Assembly (NCBI RefSeq): GCF_036850765.1
Contig: NC_089491.1
Location: 188,397,520-188,461,519 of the forward strand
Source of the DNA: Saccopteryx bilineata
Lineage: Eukaryota > Chordata > Mammalia > Chiroptera > Emballonuridae
DNA: 64,000 nt
Reading direction: 5' to 3'
The number at the start of each line of letters is the position of its first letter. Position 1 is the stretch's first letter. Of this stretch, positions 35,699-45,640 are shown in pieces. Both the position numbers and the translations under genes were made by a program. A model generated the notes under the pieces. That model searched no databases, was not told where the DNA came from, and was given only the letters and a program-made list of their open reading frames with translations.

Positions 35699-36648
35699 TT
35701 ATTGTATTCTTGGTGGAGCTTTTACCTGTGGTTTTGTTTTGTTCTTTGTATCTGGTTGGAATACTCCCTTTAGTATTTCCTGGAGTGGGGGTTTTCTGAT
35801 GATAAATTCCCTCATCTTTTCTGTATCTGTAAATGTTTTTATTTCTCCTTCATATTTGAAGGATAGCTTTGATGGGTATAGTATTCTTGGCTGAAAGTTC
35901 CTCTCTTTCAGGATTTTAAATATTGGGGTCCACTCTCTTCTATCTTGTAGAGTTTCTGCTGAGAAATCCGATGATAATCTAATAGGCCTGCCTTTATATG
36001 TTGTATTCTTCTTTTTCCTGGCTGCCTTAAGAATTTTTTCTTTGTCATTGGTTTGTGCCAATTTCATTATGATGTGCCTTGGAGTAGGTTTGTTGGGGTT
36101 AAGAAAACTCGGTGTTCTGTTTGCTTCTTGAATTTGAGGCTTTAGTTCTTTCCACAGGCTTGGGAAGTTCCTGTCTATTATTTGTTTGAATATGTTCTCC
36201 ATTCCATTTTCTCTCTCTTCTCCCTCTGATATACCTATTATTCTTAGTTATTCTTTTTGATGGAGTCAGACAATTCCTGTAGGGCTTTCTCATTTTTTTA
36301 TATTTTTGAGTCCCTTTCTTCTTCTCTCTGTTGTGCCTCAAGTTGCTTGTCTTCTATATCACTAATCCTACCTTCTATCTGGCCTGTTCTATTAGCTAAG
36401 CTTGTTACCTCATTTTTCAGTTCATGAATTGAGTTTTTCATCTCTGTTTGATTTGTTTTTATAGTTTCAATTTCCTTGGTAATATATTCTTTGTGTTCGT
36501 TGAGTTGTTTTCTGAGCTCCCTAAATTGCCTTTCTGTGTTTTCTTGTATATCTCTGAGTATTTTTAGGATTTCTATTTTAAATTCTCTTTCATTTAGCTC
36601 CAAGGTTTCCAATATATTAAATTTTTTTCTCCATAGAATTTTCCTCAT
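35699..36648 (-). pseudogene. L1 ORF1, broken
   Basis: Reads from 36648 (start MRKILW) through a K/E/I-rich coiled coil to a TAA near 36300, then continues in shifted frames. The C-terminal domain is open from 36202 to 35699 and contains the conserved stretch SSDFSAETLQDRREW and a basic, proline-rich end (PQVKAPPRIQ). Family role: RNA-binding chaperone of the L1 particle. At least one nonsense and one frameshift change. Confidence 0.8.
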
Positions 36649-36649
36649 C

Positions 36650-39463
36650 TATCTGTGCTACATCTCTGTCTTTTTTATCCATGATATTTGATTTCCTTTT
36701 CCTTAATGGCATCTGAGGGTAGTTTTGTTGATAGCACTAATGATAATTAATAAAGAATAAAATGGGGAAAAAATGGAAAAAAACTGAAAATTTATTTCCT
36801 TTTTTTTTCTTCTTCTCTCTTCCCTTCTCCTTGAGAAAATATCGTGATGAACTGTGAATTTTATTTTGCTAAATGGAACAAAAGTACCTATAACGGAGGG
36901 CCTGACTTGAGGAGAAGTGATAAAGTGGCAAAAAAGGAGGTAGGGACCCACAAAATGCAAAAAAGGAAAAAATTGGGGTCACTAATAAAATTATTTGCTT
37001 GTAAGTGATGGTTTACTAAGAGATATAATGAGAGGTATAAGAGGGAAACAGGAAAAAGGAAAAAAATTACTATTGTATTAAGTGGAGCAAAAACTAGATA
37101 GAATGGAGATTCGGGGTTGGGGGGAATGCTAATTAGTTAAAAAGCAAAAGTAAAAATCACCCAAAATGCCATAAAGAAAAAGTTTGAATCCCAAATAAAA
37201 TAATTTGTTTGCGATTGAGGATTGAATGAGAGGAAAAGTAAAGGAGAAATGAAAAAACTAATAGAAAGGGAGAAAAAAGAAAAAGGGAAAAAGGAAAAGA
37301 AGAAAAAAAAAGAAAAAAAAGAGAGAGTGATAGTTAAGGGTTTTGTAGTGTAACCCTTATAGAGAGAAAGGAAGAAGAAAAGAAAGAAAATGGGAAATGT
37401 GGCCCTGGCCAGTTGGTTCAGTGGTAGAGCGTTGGCCTGGCATGCGGGGGACCCGGGTTCGATTCCCAGCCAGGGCACATAGGAGAAGCGCCCATTTGCT
37501 TCTCCATCCCCCTCCTTCCTCTCTGTCTCTCTCTTCCCCTACCACAGCCAAGGCTCCATTGGAGCAAAGATGGCCCGGGCGCTGGGGATGGCTCCTTGGC
37601 CTCTACCCCAGGTGCTAGAGTGGCTCTGGTCACGGCAGAGCGACACCCCAGAGGGGCAGAGCATCACCCCCTGGTGGGCAGAGCATCGCCCCTGGTGGGC
37701 GTGTTGGGTGGATCCCAGTCGGGCGCATGCAGGAGTCTGTCTGACTGTCTCTCCCCGTTTCCAGCTTCAGAAAAATAAAAAAAGAAAAAATAAAGAAAAG
37801 AAAATGGGAAATGTAATACTTATGGGTAGTGTAGTTCAAGAAGAGAAAAGACTAAGACAGGCAGAGTAAAAGGATCAAGGTGGAAGAAAAAATAATAATA
37901 AAGACAAGAAGATGAAAGAAACAAAATAAATGGAAAAAGTTATAAAGTCTGTCAATTTTTCTTGATTTTGAGAGGTTATCTTCTTCCTTTTTCTTTCCTC
38001 TCCCTCTTCCGGGTTGATGGCTCTCTACCCCAGGCTCTGCCCCTGTGGCATGCTTAGGTAGAGATTTGCAGTTGATGAGTCTCTATGGCAATGTCATATA
38101 TTAGACTTCAGTCTCGTTGGTAGTCGAGGCTTGTTAGCATTTGCAGGCTCTGACAATGAGAGAGCCCATTTTTCCAGAGCTCTTTCCTAGTTTCTCCTTC
38201 CTGAATTAGTAGCCTGATGATCCAGCTATGGGGTTGCCGCTGCCTCTGTGTGGATAGTAAGAGGCCCAAAGAGCTGGCAAATCCCCACTCTATCCCCACT
38301 CAGCGCAGGGCTCTGGGTAAGGCTCTGTCAGTCAGAGCCGCCAGCATAATCAGTTGGGGCTGGGAGTGAACTGCTCTCAAGGTGCCTTTCTATGATCCTC
38401 CAGGCATGTCCAGTATGCCTCAGCACTCTGTGGGACCACTCTCCCCAGGCTTTTTGCATTTTGTAACCTGTTTTGGCGGGAAGAAGATGCCCTAGTCTTT
38501 GCCTGCAAAACAGGAGGACTTATAAGCTGCCAAGTCCCTCTTTTTAACGTATAGCCCTGAGTATGAAAGCTCTGCCAATCAGAAGTTGCCCCCACCCCTA
38601 TGTGCATAGTAAGAGGCACTAAAAAATATCACACCTCTTGTCTTAGATCACTGAACTGAGAGACATCTTGTCAGTTAGAGCCGTGTAGGTCAGTTGGGAG
38701 GTGAGCAGACTGTGGGTTAAGCTAATTTCAGTGATTGGATCCGCAGATCTCCAGAGACGGACTGCAAGCTGCTTGTGTGCCTCTCCCCCTAACACTATTT
38801 TTTTCTCCCCAGGGATGTTAGCTTAAATGGCTGGGTGAAGCACCCCGCCCGCCTGGAGAAGTCTGGGTATAGAGAAGTTCGCTTTTGCGCACTCCCCGTG
38901 TGCCACTGTTCAGGGTGCAGGGACCACACTGAGACTCTGGTCACAGCCCACGCAAATGCCTCTGACCCTGCCCCTCTTTCTGGGAACATGGGTGCCCACT
39001 CTCGGGGCACTAGGAGAAACCTCTTGCACACTATCCATGCTTGCCGACCAGGATATCGGAGCTAATGGCGGCTGCTGCTTGCCTGTCTTTGCTGGGGTCC
39101 GGCGCTAGCGTTAGCTCGCGTGAGTCACCACAGGCACACTCTTTCCTCGGCTTGGACATCTGTGCTGCAGCCTGGCTCCCTCCACACCCCCAGCCCTCAC
39201 TCTATCTCAGTTCCAAGTGAAAGCAGCCCTTGCTCAGGTTAGTGAGAAAGGCGGAGTGTTCCTTTCTCCATCTTATTTCCTACAGGCTTGATTATATATT
39301 TAGTCAATTTTTCGCTCGATCATACCTTTGTTTTTAGTGTGTGGGATTCCCAGTCACTCCAAGAATAGATTTTTTTTGTCTCTGGTTGAAGAACTTGTTG
39401 AAATTTTGGGGAGATTTATCAGTAGCGCTCCTCACGGCACCATTTCTCTGACATCACCTGCCC
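36650..39463 (-). promoter_or_regulatory. L1 5' untranslated/promoter region, antisense
   Basis: About 2.4 kb after removal of the SINE (37401-37793). The first bases on the minus strand are 'gatgtcagagaaatggtgcc', similar to other L1 starts. The distal half (38000-39450) is GC-richer, and the part next to ORF1 (36700-37390) is extremely purine-rich on the plus strand. It probably contained the internal promoter. Confidence 0.65.
37401..37793 (+). mobile_element. Rhin-1-type SINE, full length, sense
   Basis: Cleanest sense copy in the window: head 'ggccctggccagttggttcagtggtagagcg', B box 'gggttcgattccc', body, and tail 'cagcttcagaaaaat(A)n'. The target-site duplication 'agaaaatgggaaatgt' lies around 37385-37400 and 37798-37813. 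Inserted in the L1 5' region, so it is younger than that L1. Confidence 0.95.
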
Positions 39464-39473
39464 AAACATTCTT

Positions 39474-41120
39474 AAATGTAACTATAAAAGTGCAACTCTG
39501 ATAAGAGCTCTGAAGGAGAGGAAGGTAAAATGGGTATTATGTGTGTGGCTCATGTGGTAGGGGTGGGAAGTGAGAGTTGATCTAGTCAAAAAGGTCAGGA
39601 CTGGTTTTTTTGCTTTAGATGAGATCTTCACTAGTGTGAAGACTGAAGGGAAGGATAAGCCTGGTGTGGGAGCAGAATATGCAAAGGCCCTGGGGCAGGA
39701 GGAAGCATGTTAAGCACCTGAAGGATGGTAAAAGCTACTGCCAGTGGAGAGAGTGAGGGCAGTCTGTATGTTAATGACAACAGAGACCAGAGAGGAAGGA
39801 GAGCTCACTATATCTAACAGCTCCTGTCAACCAGTGGAGTTTTTATTCTAAGAACCACAGCAAGCCACCTGTACAAGCTTTTCAATATTTCCCCGATTAC
39901 AAAGAAATATTCATCCTTATTCTTAAAGTAAACCCCAAACTTTTTCAATATTTTATGATACATTTTTACCTTAGATAAATTTCCATTTCCATAATTTCAA
40001 TGTTTAAGTAGAAAATATTATATAATTATTTTAAGTTTTCCATTGTTACTGATAGTAGAGTACCTGCTTTTAAATTATTTTTACTTAAGGTAAACAAAAG
40101 TTATTTCCTACTTGAAATTATTTCATAAGACCAATACATAATTATTTGTAGTGTCAGAATTTCCTAGAAAGAATTTTTTTTCATAAAAGTACTCTTTATT
40201 TAAATATTCTGTAAAAGGATCTTATCTTCAGTCATATTCTCCATGAGGATTTACATTCCAGTGCAAAAGTACTGTGGATTAAATTCACATATACCTTATC
40301 CCTAGGCAAAGGATGGGAATACCGCAAACTATATTACATGACAAACTGGCACTAGAGAGGCTTTTCTCCAAAAACCCTGTCAATAAGCAATTTTAAAGAG
40401 ATCATCTTTGAGTGACATGGTAATTTATAATCATTAACATCATTAAGATTTGTGTAAGGCACCTGTATTCCCACCACTGTGCACAGAATCGCTGTCAGAA
40501 ATATAAGCTCGGTGCACAATGCTGCTAAATTTGGGACAGAAATAATAATGCAAACAGAATGAGCAGACAGAAGAATGTCACCAGTGAGCCAGTGCTGAAC
40601 GGAGCCTGGAAGCAGAGGAAGAGAGACCGTGCATCTCACAGCAGGCACAGAGGAAGAGAGACCGTGCATCTCACAGCAGGCACAGAGGAAGAGAGACCGT
40701 GCATCTCACAGCAGGCACAGAGGAAGAGAGACCGTGCATCTCACAGCAGGCACAGGGACACTTCCGGTGTGGATTCTCCCAGCAGTGTGTCCTCAGGCTG
40801 TGGAAGCTGGCACTCCCCTGTGTGGTCCTCTCGTCTTGCCTGACCACTCATGGCAAACGGAGCAGGTATATGGTATCAGGAAAGGGAAATGCTGCGTAAC
40901 AAACCTCCTGGGTTTTCTGTCCTCTCCGGGGCCCTGGCCACTCCCTGGGCCATGGAGAGGGTGGAGACTGGAGTTTCCAGCTGCGCTCAGTAAAGGGGTG
41001 TCTGAGCTACAGGCACATGTGTTTAAGACAAAGAGGTCCCCATCCCTTTAAAGACTCAGAATTCATGAGGCCTGGTGTGGGGAAGAGCTTGCAGAGATTA
41101 TTTTTCCCTGGATGACTGTA
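39474..41120 (-). other. Unique sequence with an antisense L2 fragment and a minisatellite
   Basis: About 39640-39870 ('gagcagaatatgcaaaggccctggggcaggagg...gtcaatctg') is an antisense L2 segment. AT-rich unique DNA follows (39880-40560), then the 35-bp minisatellite. Nothing else recognised. Confidence 0.45.
40613..40757 (+). repeat. 35-bp minisatellite, four nearly identical units
   Basis: The unit 'cagaggaagagagaccgtgc...' starts at 40613, 40648, 40683 and 40718 and the copies appear identical. Because 35 is not a multiple of three, each frame reads through a differently shifted version, which creates several repetitive pseudo-proteins. Such homogeneity suggests recent expansion. Confidence 0.95.
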
Positions 41121-41284
41121 TTTCTCTGTGTTCTTAATTTTTCAATTATAGTTGACATACAATATTGTGTTGTTTCCAGTGTACAGTGTAGTATTTTGAC
41201 GTTTATATAGCTTAGGCAGCCACGGCCCTGGTAAGTCTCGCACTCATCTGGCACTGTACCGCTGTTACAGTGTCACTGATGATA

Positions 41285-41398
41285 CAGGGGTGGCAGAAGT
41301 AGGTTTACAGTTGTAACACAAATATTAACAAATAATAGTACAAGAATAAACTCTGTGTCACATACTCACAATTGTAAACCTACTTTTGCCCACTCCTG
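41285..41398. mobile_element. Mariner-like MITE, 114 bp, with TA duplication
   Basis: Starts CAGGGGTGGCAGAAGTAGG and ends CCTACTTTTGCCCACTCCTG, inverted repeats of about 32 bp, flanked by TA on both sides (41283-41284, 41399-41400). Size, TA target and AT-rich centre fit a Tc1/mariner MITE. A decayed relative is at 33273-33394. Confidence 0.85.
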
Positions 41399-41874
41399 TA
41401 TTCCCTGTGCTGTGCTTTACACCCTGTGACTGTTTTATAACTACCAATTTGTACTTCTTATCCCTACACCTTTTTATCCACCATCCCTTGCTCCCCCCGG
41501 CAACCATCAGTCTTTCTCTGTGTAAGTTTGTTTGTTTTTAGATTCTACATATAATTGAGATCATATGGTATTGGCCTTTTTTTTTTTGTCTTATTTCACT
41601 TGGCATAATACCCCCCCCCAAGTCCATCCATATTGTTGCAAATGATAAGATTTTATTCTTTTTATGGCTCATTAATGTTCCATTGTATACATGTGCCACT
41701 TCTTTACCCACTCATCTATCAATGGACACTTAGGTTGCTTCCATATTTTGGCTATTGTAAATAACATTGCAATGAACATAGGGGTGCATATGTCTTTTCA
41801 AATAAGTATTTTGAATTTCTTTAAAAAAATATCCCAAAGTGGTCATACGATAGTTCCTTTTTAAATTTTTTTTC

Positions 41875-42251
41875 CATTTTAGTGAGAGGAAGGGTGGCAG
41901 ACACAGACTCCCACATGTGCCCCAACCAGGATCCACCTGGCAAGCCCACTAGGGGGCAATGCTCTGCCCACCTGGGGCACTTGCTCGATTGCAATGGGAG
42001 CCATTTTTTAGCACCTAAGGAGGAGGCCATGGAGCCATCCTCAGCACTTGAGACCACCTTGCTCTAATTGAGCTTTGGCTGCAGGAGGGGAAAAGAGAGA
42101 GAGAGAGAGAAGTGAGAGTGGGAAAAGTGGAGAAGCAGATGGGTGCCTCTCCTGTGTGTCCTGACTAGGAATTGAACCCAGGACATTCACATGACAGGCC
42201 AGAGCTCTATGCCAGGCCAGAGCTCTACCACTGAACCAACTGGCCAGGGCC
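41875..42251 (-). mobile_element. Rhin-1-type SINE, antisense, older copy
   Basis: Body and head in reverse ('accaactggccagggcc' at the right end) with a tandemly duplicated head segment ('gccagagctctatgccaggccagagctctacc', about 42197-42229). Flanks 'ccttttt aaatttttt' and 'ccttttaaaatttttt' form the target-site duplication. Confidence 0.88.
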
Positions 42252-42400
42252 TTTTAAAATTTTTTTTGAGGCATCTCCACATTGTTTTCCCCAGCAGCTG
42301 CACTAAGTTACATGCCACCAACACTGCACAAGGGTTCCCTTTTCTTAACAACCTCACCAACACTTGTTTGTTGATTTATTAATGATAGCATTTCTTGTGA

Positions 42401-43560
42401 AGTCCAAAAGTGTCCCCTGTATGGGTTGCAAAGTTGATTATGATAGGCCAGGGAGACTGGGCTGCATGTCCCCATGAGGGCTTGCTCAGGGGTATCCAGG
42501 GACACTGTGGGGTCAGCAAGGATGGAGCTGTCCTTCTAGTGTTATTGAAATGAGGTGAAAGCCTACGGGTTCCTTTTAAATAAACCACCACGTAACCATC
42601 CAGAGATGTTCCAGAGCCAAGGAAATGCACAGACACTCACACATGCACACACACATGAACATGCATGTATTCTGGTGTGCTGACCCATACTGAAGTATGA
42701 AGTAACAGCAAAATTGTGTTCCTTTAGACACTTATCAAGGCATCCTCCTGTGGTTTGAATCATGTAAAATAGCTGTGACATACACATCACACTTGTCTCC
42801 ACACACGTCCATATGCACAAGCACACACGGACCCACACCACAAACACAAGGTTGGGCTGGACGGGTCTGACATTTTCGGAGTGAGAGACAGGACATAGTG
42901 CTCACAGCTTCAGAATCCACAGGGCTCTTCTGCTCATGTCGTAGCCCCCAGCACGCATGGGTCAGACCTCTGGGCACAGGGAGGGCCAGCAGCAAGCCAC
43001 AAGCAACACCGGGTCTCCTGTAGATCCTAGGAGGTTTGATCTGCTCCAGTAACTCCACAGTGCACCAGAAAGCAAGAAATAAAGCAGCTATCACATAAAA
43101 CACATTGTTAACAAGTATGTATATACTCTGAATGGGATCACACAGCCCCTTATCTCCAAAAATCTTCTCAAGTATTGTGAAAACTATCACTAAAAAGAGC
43201 CAGAATAATTTGATTTAGAAAATGTAAGAGTTATTTTAAATGGCCAAATAAGGTCTCTGTTTTAACTTTAACACTTGGGATTTTAATGTGTGTATTTGTT
43301 CAGTGAACATTGTCTAAGGAGCTGACTGACTTTGTCCATATGCAGTGCATTAAGGGTGTCAGTAAACCCCTCAAGTTCATCATTTGATATCAAAGTGAGC
43401 TGTGCAACTCACTGAGATTATATTCTTTGCTAGGCAATGTACTAGGAACTTGGCATAGACTCAGCACTGAACAGAAGAAACTGCCTGTCTCTAAAAAAAT
43501 TACGTTTTAGAACTGGGAGCCACATAATAACAAATTAAAACAATAACACAATTATATGGT
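42401..43560. other. Unique sequence; one weak candidate exon
   Basis: The minus strand from 43190 to about 42990 is open and encodes a plausible membrane helix with a splice-acceptor-like pyrimidine tract just upstream (listed in the findings). The rest of that 151-codon frame has low-complexity, Cys/His-rich content that does not look coding. There is a CA-rich stretch at 42630-42660. Confidence 0.35.
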
Positions 43561-43564
43561 ATGT

Positions 43565-43910
43565 GTGCTGATTAAACAGTGACCCCCCCCCCCCCCAATT
43601 TATATCCACCAGGTACCTGTGAATGTGACCTTACTTGGATAGAGAGTCTTGAACGATGTCATCAATTTAAAGTGAGGTCCTATTGGGTTAGTTGGGTCCT
43701 GAATCCCATATGATTGTCATCCTTACATAAAGAGGGATATCTGTACACAGAGACCCACAGAGGAAAGGTGGCCATGTGCAGGCAGAAACTGAAGGTATGC
43801 AGCCACATGCCAAAAAATGGCAAGGTTCAATGGCAACCCCCATAAGCTAGGAAGGTCAGGAAGGATTCTTTGCCTGATTGAATGAGCTTAGAGGAGAGAA
43901 GTGGTTTAGC
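43565..43910 (+). mobile_element. MaLR/MLT1-like LTR fragment, ancient
   Basis: The order 'acctgtgaatgtgaccttacttgg...tcaatttaaagtgaggtcctattgggttagttgggtcctgaatcc...gattgtcatccttacataaagag' matches the classical mammalian MaLR-type LTR. It contains a run of about sixteen C at 43581-43597. Non-coding. Confidence 0.6.
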
Positions 43911-43911
43911 C

Positions 43912-44116
43912 TGACCTGTGGTGGCATAGTGGACACAGTGGATAAAGTATCAACCTAGAACACTGAGGTTGCTGGTTCGAAACCCTGGGCTTGCCTGGTC
44001 AAGGCACATACAGAAAGCAACTACTTTGGTTCGATGCTTCCCGTTTCTCTCCCCTTACTGTCTGTCTCTCTCCCCTCTCTCTCTAAATATCAATAAATAA
44101 AATATAAAAAAAAAAA
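43912..44116 (+). mobile_element. Short tRNA-derived bat SINE (second family), sense
   Basis: Head 'cctgacctgtggtggcatagtgg' with a B box 'ggttcgaaacc', short body, CT-rich stretch and 'aataaataaaatataaaa' tail; 205 bp. The target-site duplication 'agtggttta' is at about 43903-43911 and 44117-44125. Same family as the copy at 18978-19180. Confidence 0.9.
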
Positions 44117-44139
44117 AGTGGTTTAGAGGTGATGGGGAC

Positions 44140-44790
44140 ACCAGGCCAGTGCAATAGGTCAGCTGACTGCATCTTGCAGAGGCTAATTTTATGCCATTGA
44201 GCAGAGTATTGACATCTGATCTGGGTTCTAAGAAATCACTCTGGAAGCTATGTTGACTTTGGGGATGGGGCAGAGGCTACTGTAGTAACCTATCAAAAAG
44301 TGAGGATGGCTTGGACCAGATAGGTAGAGATCTGAGTAAAAACAAAAGTAGTTGAACCCTGAATATATTTCAAAGGTAGAATCACTACGATTTGCTGACA
44401 GACTAGATTTGAATAAAAGGAAGAGAAGAGTCAGAGGCAAACTCACGACACTAAGGATTTTAGCCTGAGCCACTAGAAATATGAAAATGCCATTAACTGA
44501 GAGATGTAGGCTGTGGGTAGGGAAGCCTTGGGGGGGGGGGATGATGTTGGAAGTTAGGGGTTTGGTTTGGAGCCTGCTAAATTTTAAGACGTTAGTAAAT
44601 ATCCAAGTGGGGTGTCAGGTGTGCAGCTGGATATGTGAATCTGCAGTTCAAGAGAAAGGAGTGAGCTAGAAAGGGAAAACTGAGTCATGGGCACAACAGT
44701 GGAACTTACAACCACGAACTGGGTGATATCAGAAAGAGCACGAAGACTGAGAAGGGAAGTCAGCCAGTCAGTGATCTGCGCTCAGCCTTA
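44140..44790 (-). mobile_element. L2 fragment, antisense
   Basis: 'gaaatcactctggaagctatgttgact', 'taaatatccaagtggggtgtcagg' and 'gcagctggatatgtgaatctgc' are the reverse of the L2 stretch seen in sense at 11.6 and 19.7 kb. Decayed, non-coding. It contains a run of eleven G near 44530. Confidence 0.65.
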
Positions 44791-45040
44791 AGAGAAGAAC
44801 CAGGAAGCCACAGGCAGCAACTATGCCAAGAAGGATGTTATCAGCATGACAAATGCTGCTGCTGGGTCCAGGCAGGTGGACTGAGAAGGGGCCTGAAGTT
44901 GATATTCTGTGACTCACTGGTGGTCTCAGTATATTTTGGTAACATTGTGTAGGTGAAATCCTAATGACAAGTGAATTTGAGAGAGAAATCTTTATGACGA
45001 GAACAGATGCTTTCATAGAGATTTGCTTTAAAAAAAAGTA

Positions 45041-45041
45041 A

Positions 45042-45077
<36 letters not shown>
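45041..45077. repeat. (ATT)n microsatellite, tail of a SINE
   Basis: Twelve or so ATT units adjoin the antisense SINE at 45085-45363 and probably derive from its A-rich tail. Confidence 0.9.
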
Positions 45078-45084
45078 TTAGATG

Positions 45085-45363
45085 AGAGGAGGGGAGATTG
45101 TGAGGCAGACTCTTGCATGTGCCCCAACTGGGGTCGATCCTTGAGTACCAAGCTATTTTTAGCCCCTGAGGTTGACACACTCCTCAGCATCCAGGGCCAC
45201 ACTTGAACCAACTAAGTCACTGGTTGTGGGAGGGGAAGAGGGAGAGAAAGGGGAGAGTGATGAGAATCAGATGGTTGCTTCCCCTGTGAGCCCTGACCAG
45301 GGCTCAAACCTGGGATGCCCATATGCTGGGCTGATGCTCTATCCACTGAGCCACTGGCCAAGG
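45085..45363 (-). mobile_element. Older Rhin-1-related SINE, antisense
   Basis: The minus strand starts with the head 'ggccttggccagtggctcagtggatagagc' and B box 'ggtttgagccc', followed by a body with 'gcttgcgtttaa'-like differences from the young copies. Its closest relative in the window is at 50388-50727, which shares 'aagctatttttag' and 'gaggctgatgtactcc' variants. Probably an older subfamily. Confidence 0.8.
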
Positions 45364-45475
45364 CCGGGATATAATTATTAATTGCGTCTTGCAACAAAGT
45401 TCTTCACTATTTCAAATTGGTCAAGTTCTTGTATTAATAACTAATATATTTCTTTTAAATGCCAACCTATAATTC

Positions 45476-45640
45476 AATATATATATATGTGTATATACTA
45501 TGTATGAATATAGTATATATATGAATACAGTGTATATATATGAATACAGTATATATATGAATACAGTATATATGCATATAGTATATATATATATGAATAC
45601 AGTATATATATATATATATATGAGTACAGTATATATATTA
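45476..45640. repeat. TA-rich tandem repeat with 'atgaatacagtatata' units
   Basis: About seven imperfect units of the form (ta)n-'tgaatacagtata', with unit length varying between about 20 and 30 bp because of the TA runs. Strongly self-complementary. Confidence 0.9.

Larger units (their letters stand above)
33897..39463 (-). mobile_element. LINE-1 with both ends but a large internal deletion, antisense
   Basis: The target-site duplication AAACATTCTT is perfect at 33887-33896 and 39464-39473. On the minus strand: 5' untranslated region 39463 to about 36650 (with a SINE), ORF1 about 36648-35699, inter-ORF spacer, ORF2 from 35390 to 34147, then the 3' untranslated region to 33897. ORF2 jumps near 35062 from the endonuclease N-terminus straight to the C-terminal region, omitting about 2.5 kb that includes the reverse transcriptase. 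ORF1 is broken too. It had to be mobilised by a complete L1. Confidence 0.88.
41125..42400 (-). mobile_element. Old L1 3' end, antisense, hit by a MITE and a SINE
   Basis: Plus-strand text such as 'tatagttgacatacaatattgtg', 'cccccggcaaccatcagtct', 'ttcacttggcataata' and 'tggctcattaatgttccattgt' is the typical antisense 3' region of old mammalian L1. It is interrupted by the mariner-like MITE (41285-41398) and a SINE (41875-42251). Non-coding. Confidence 0.75.

Noticed and set aside
37401..37475. Possible tRNA genes at SINE heads (also at 52792, 57800 and others)
   Set aside because: A and B box positions are present, but they are followed by SINE bodies and A tails with target duplications; the cloverleaf is incomplete.
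40613..40757. Possible CRISPR array
   Set aside because: The repeats are directly adjacent with no spacers and the genome is mammalian; it is a minisatellite.
40559..41051. Overlapping open frames with repeated residues in three frames
   Set aside because: They arise from a 35-bp tandem repeat read in shifted frames.
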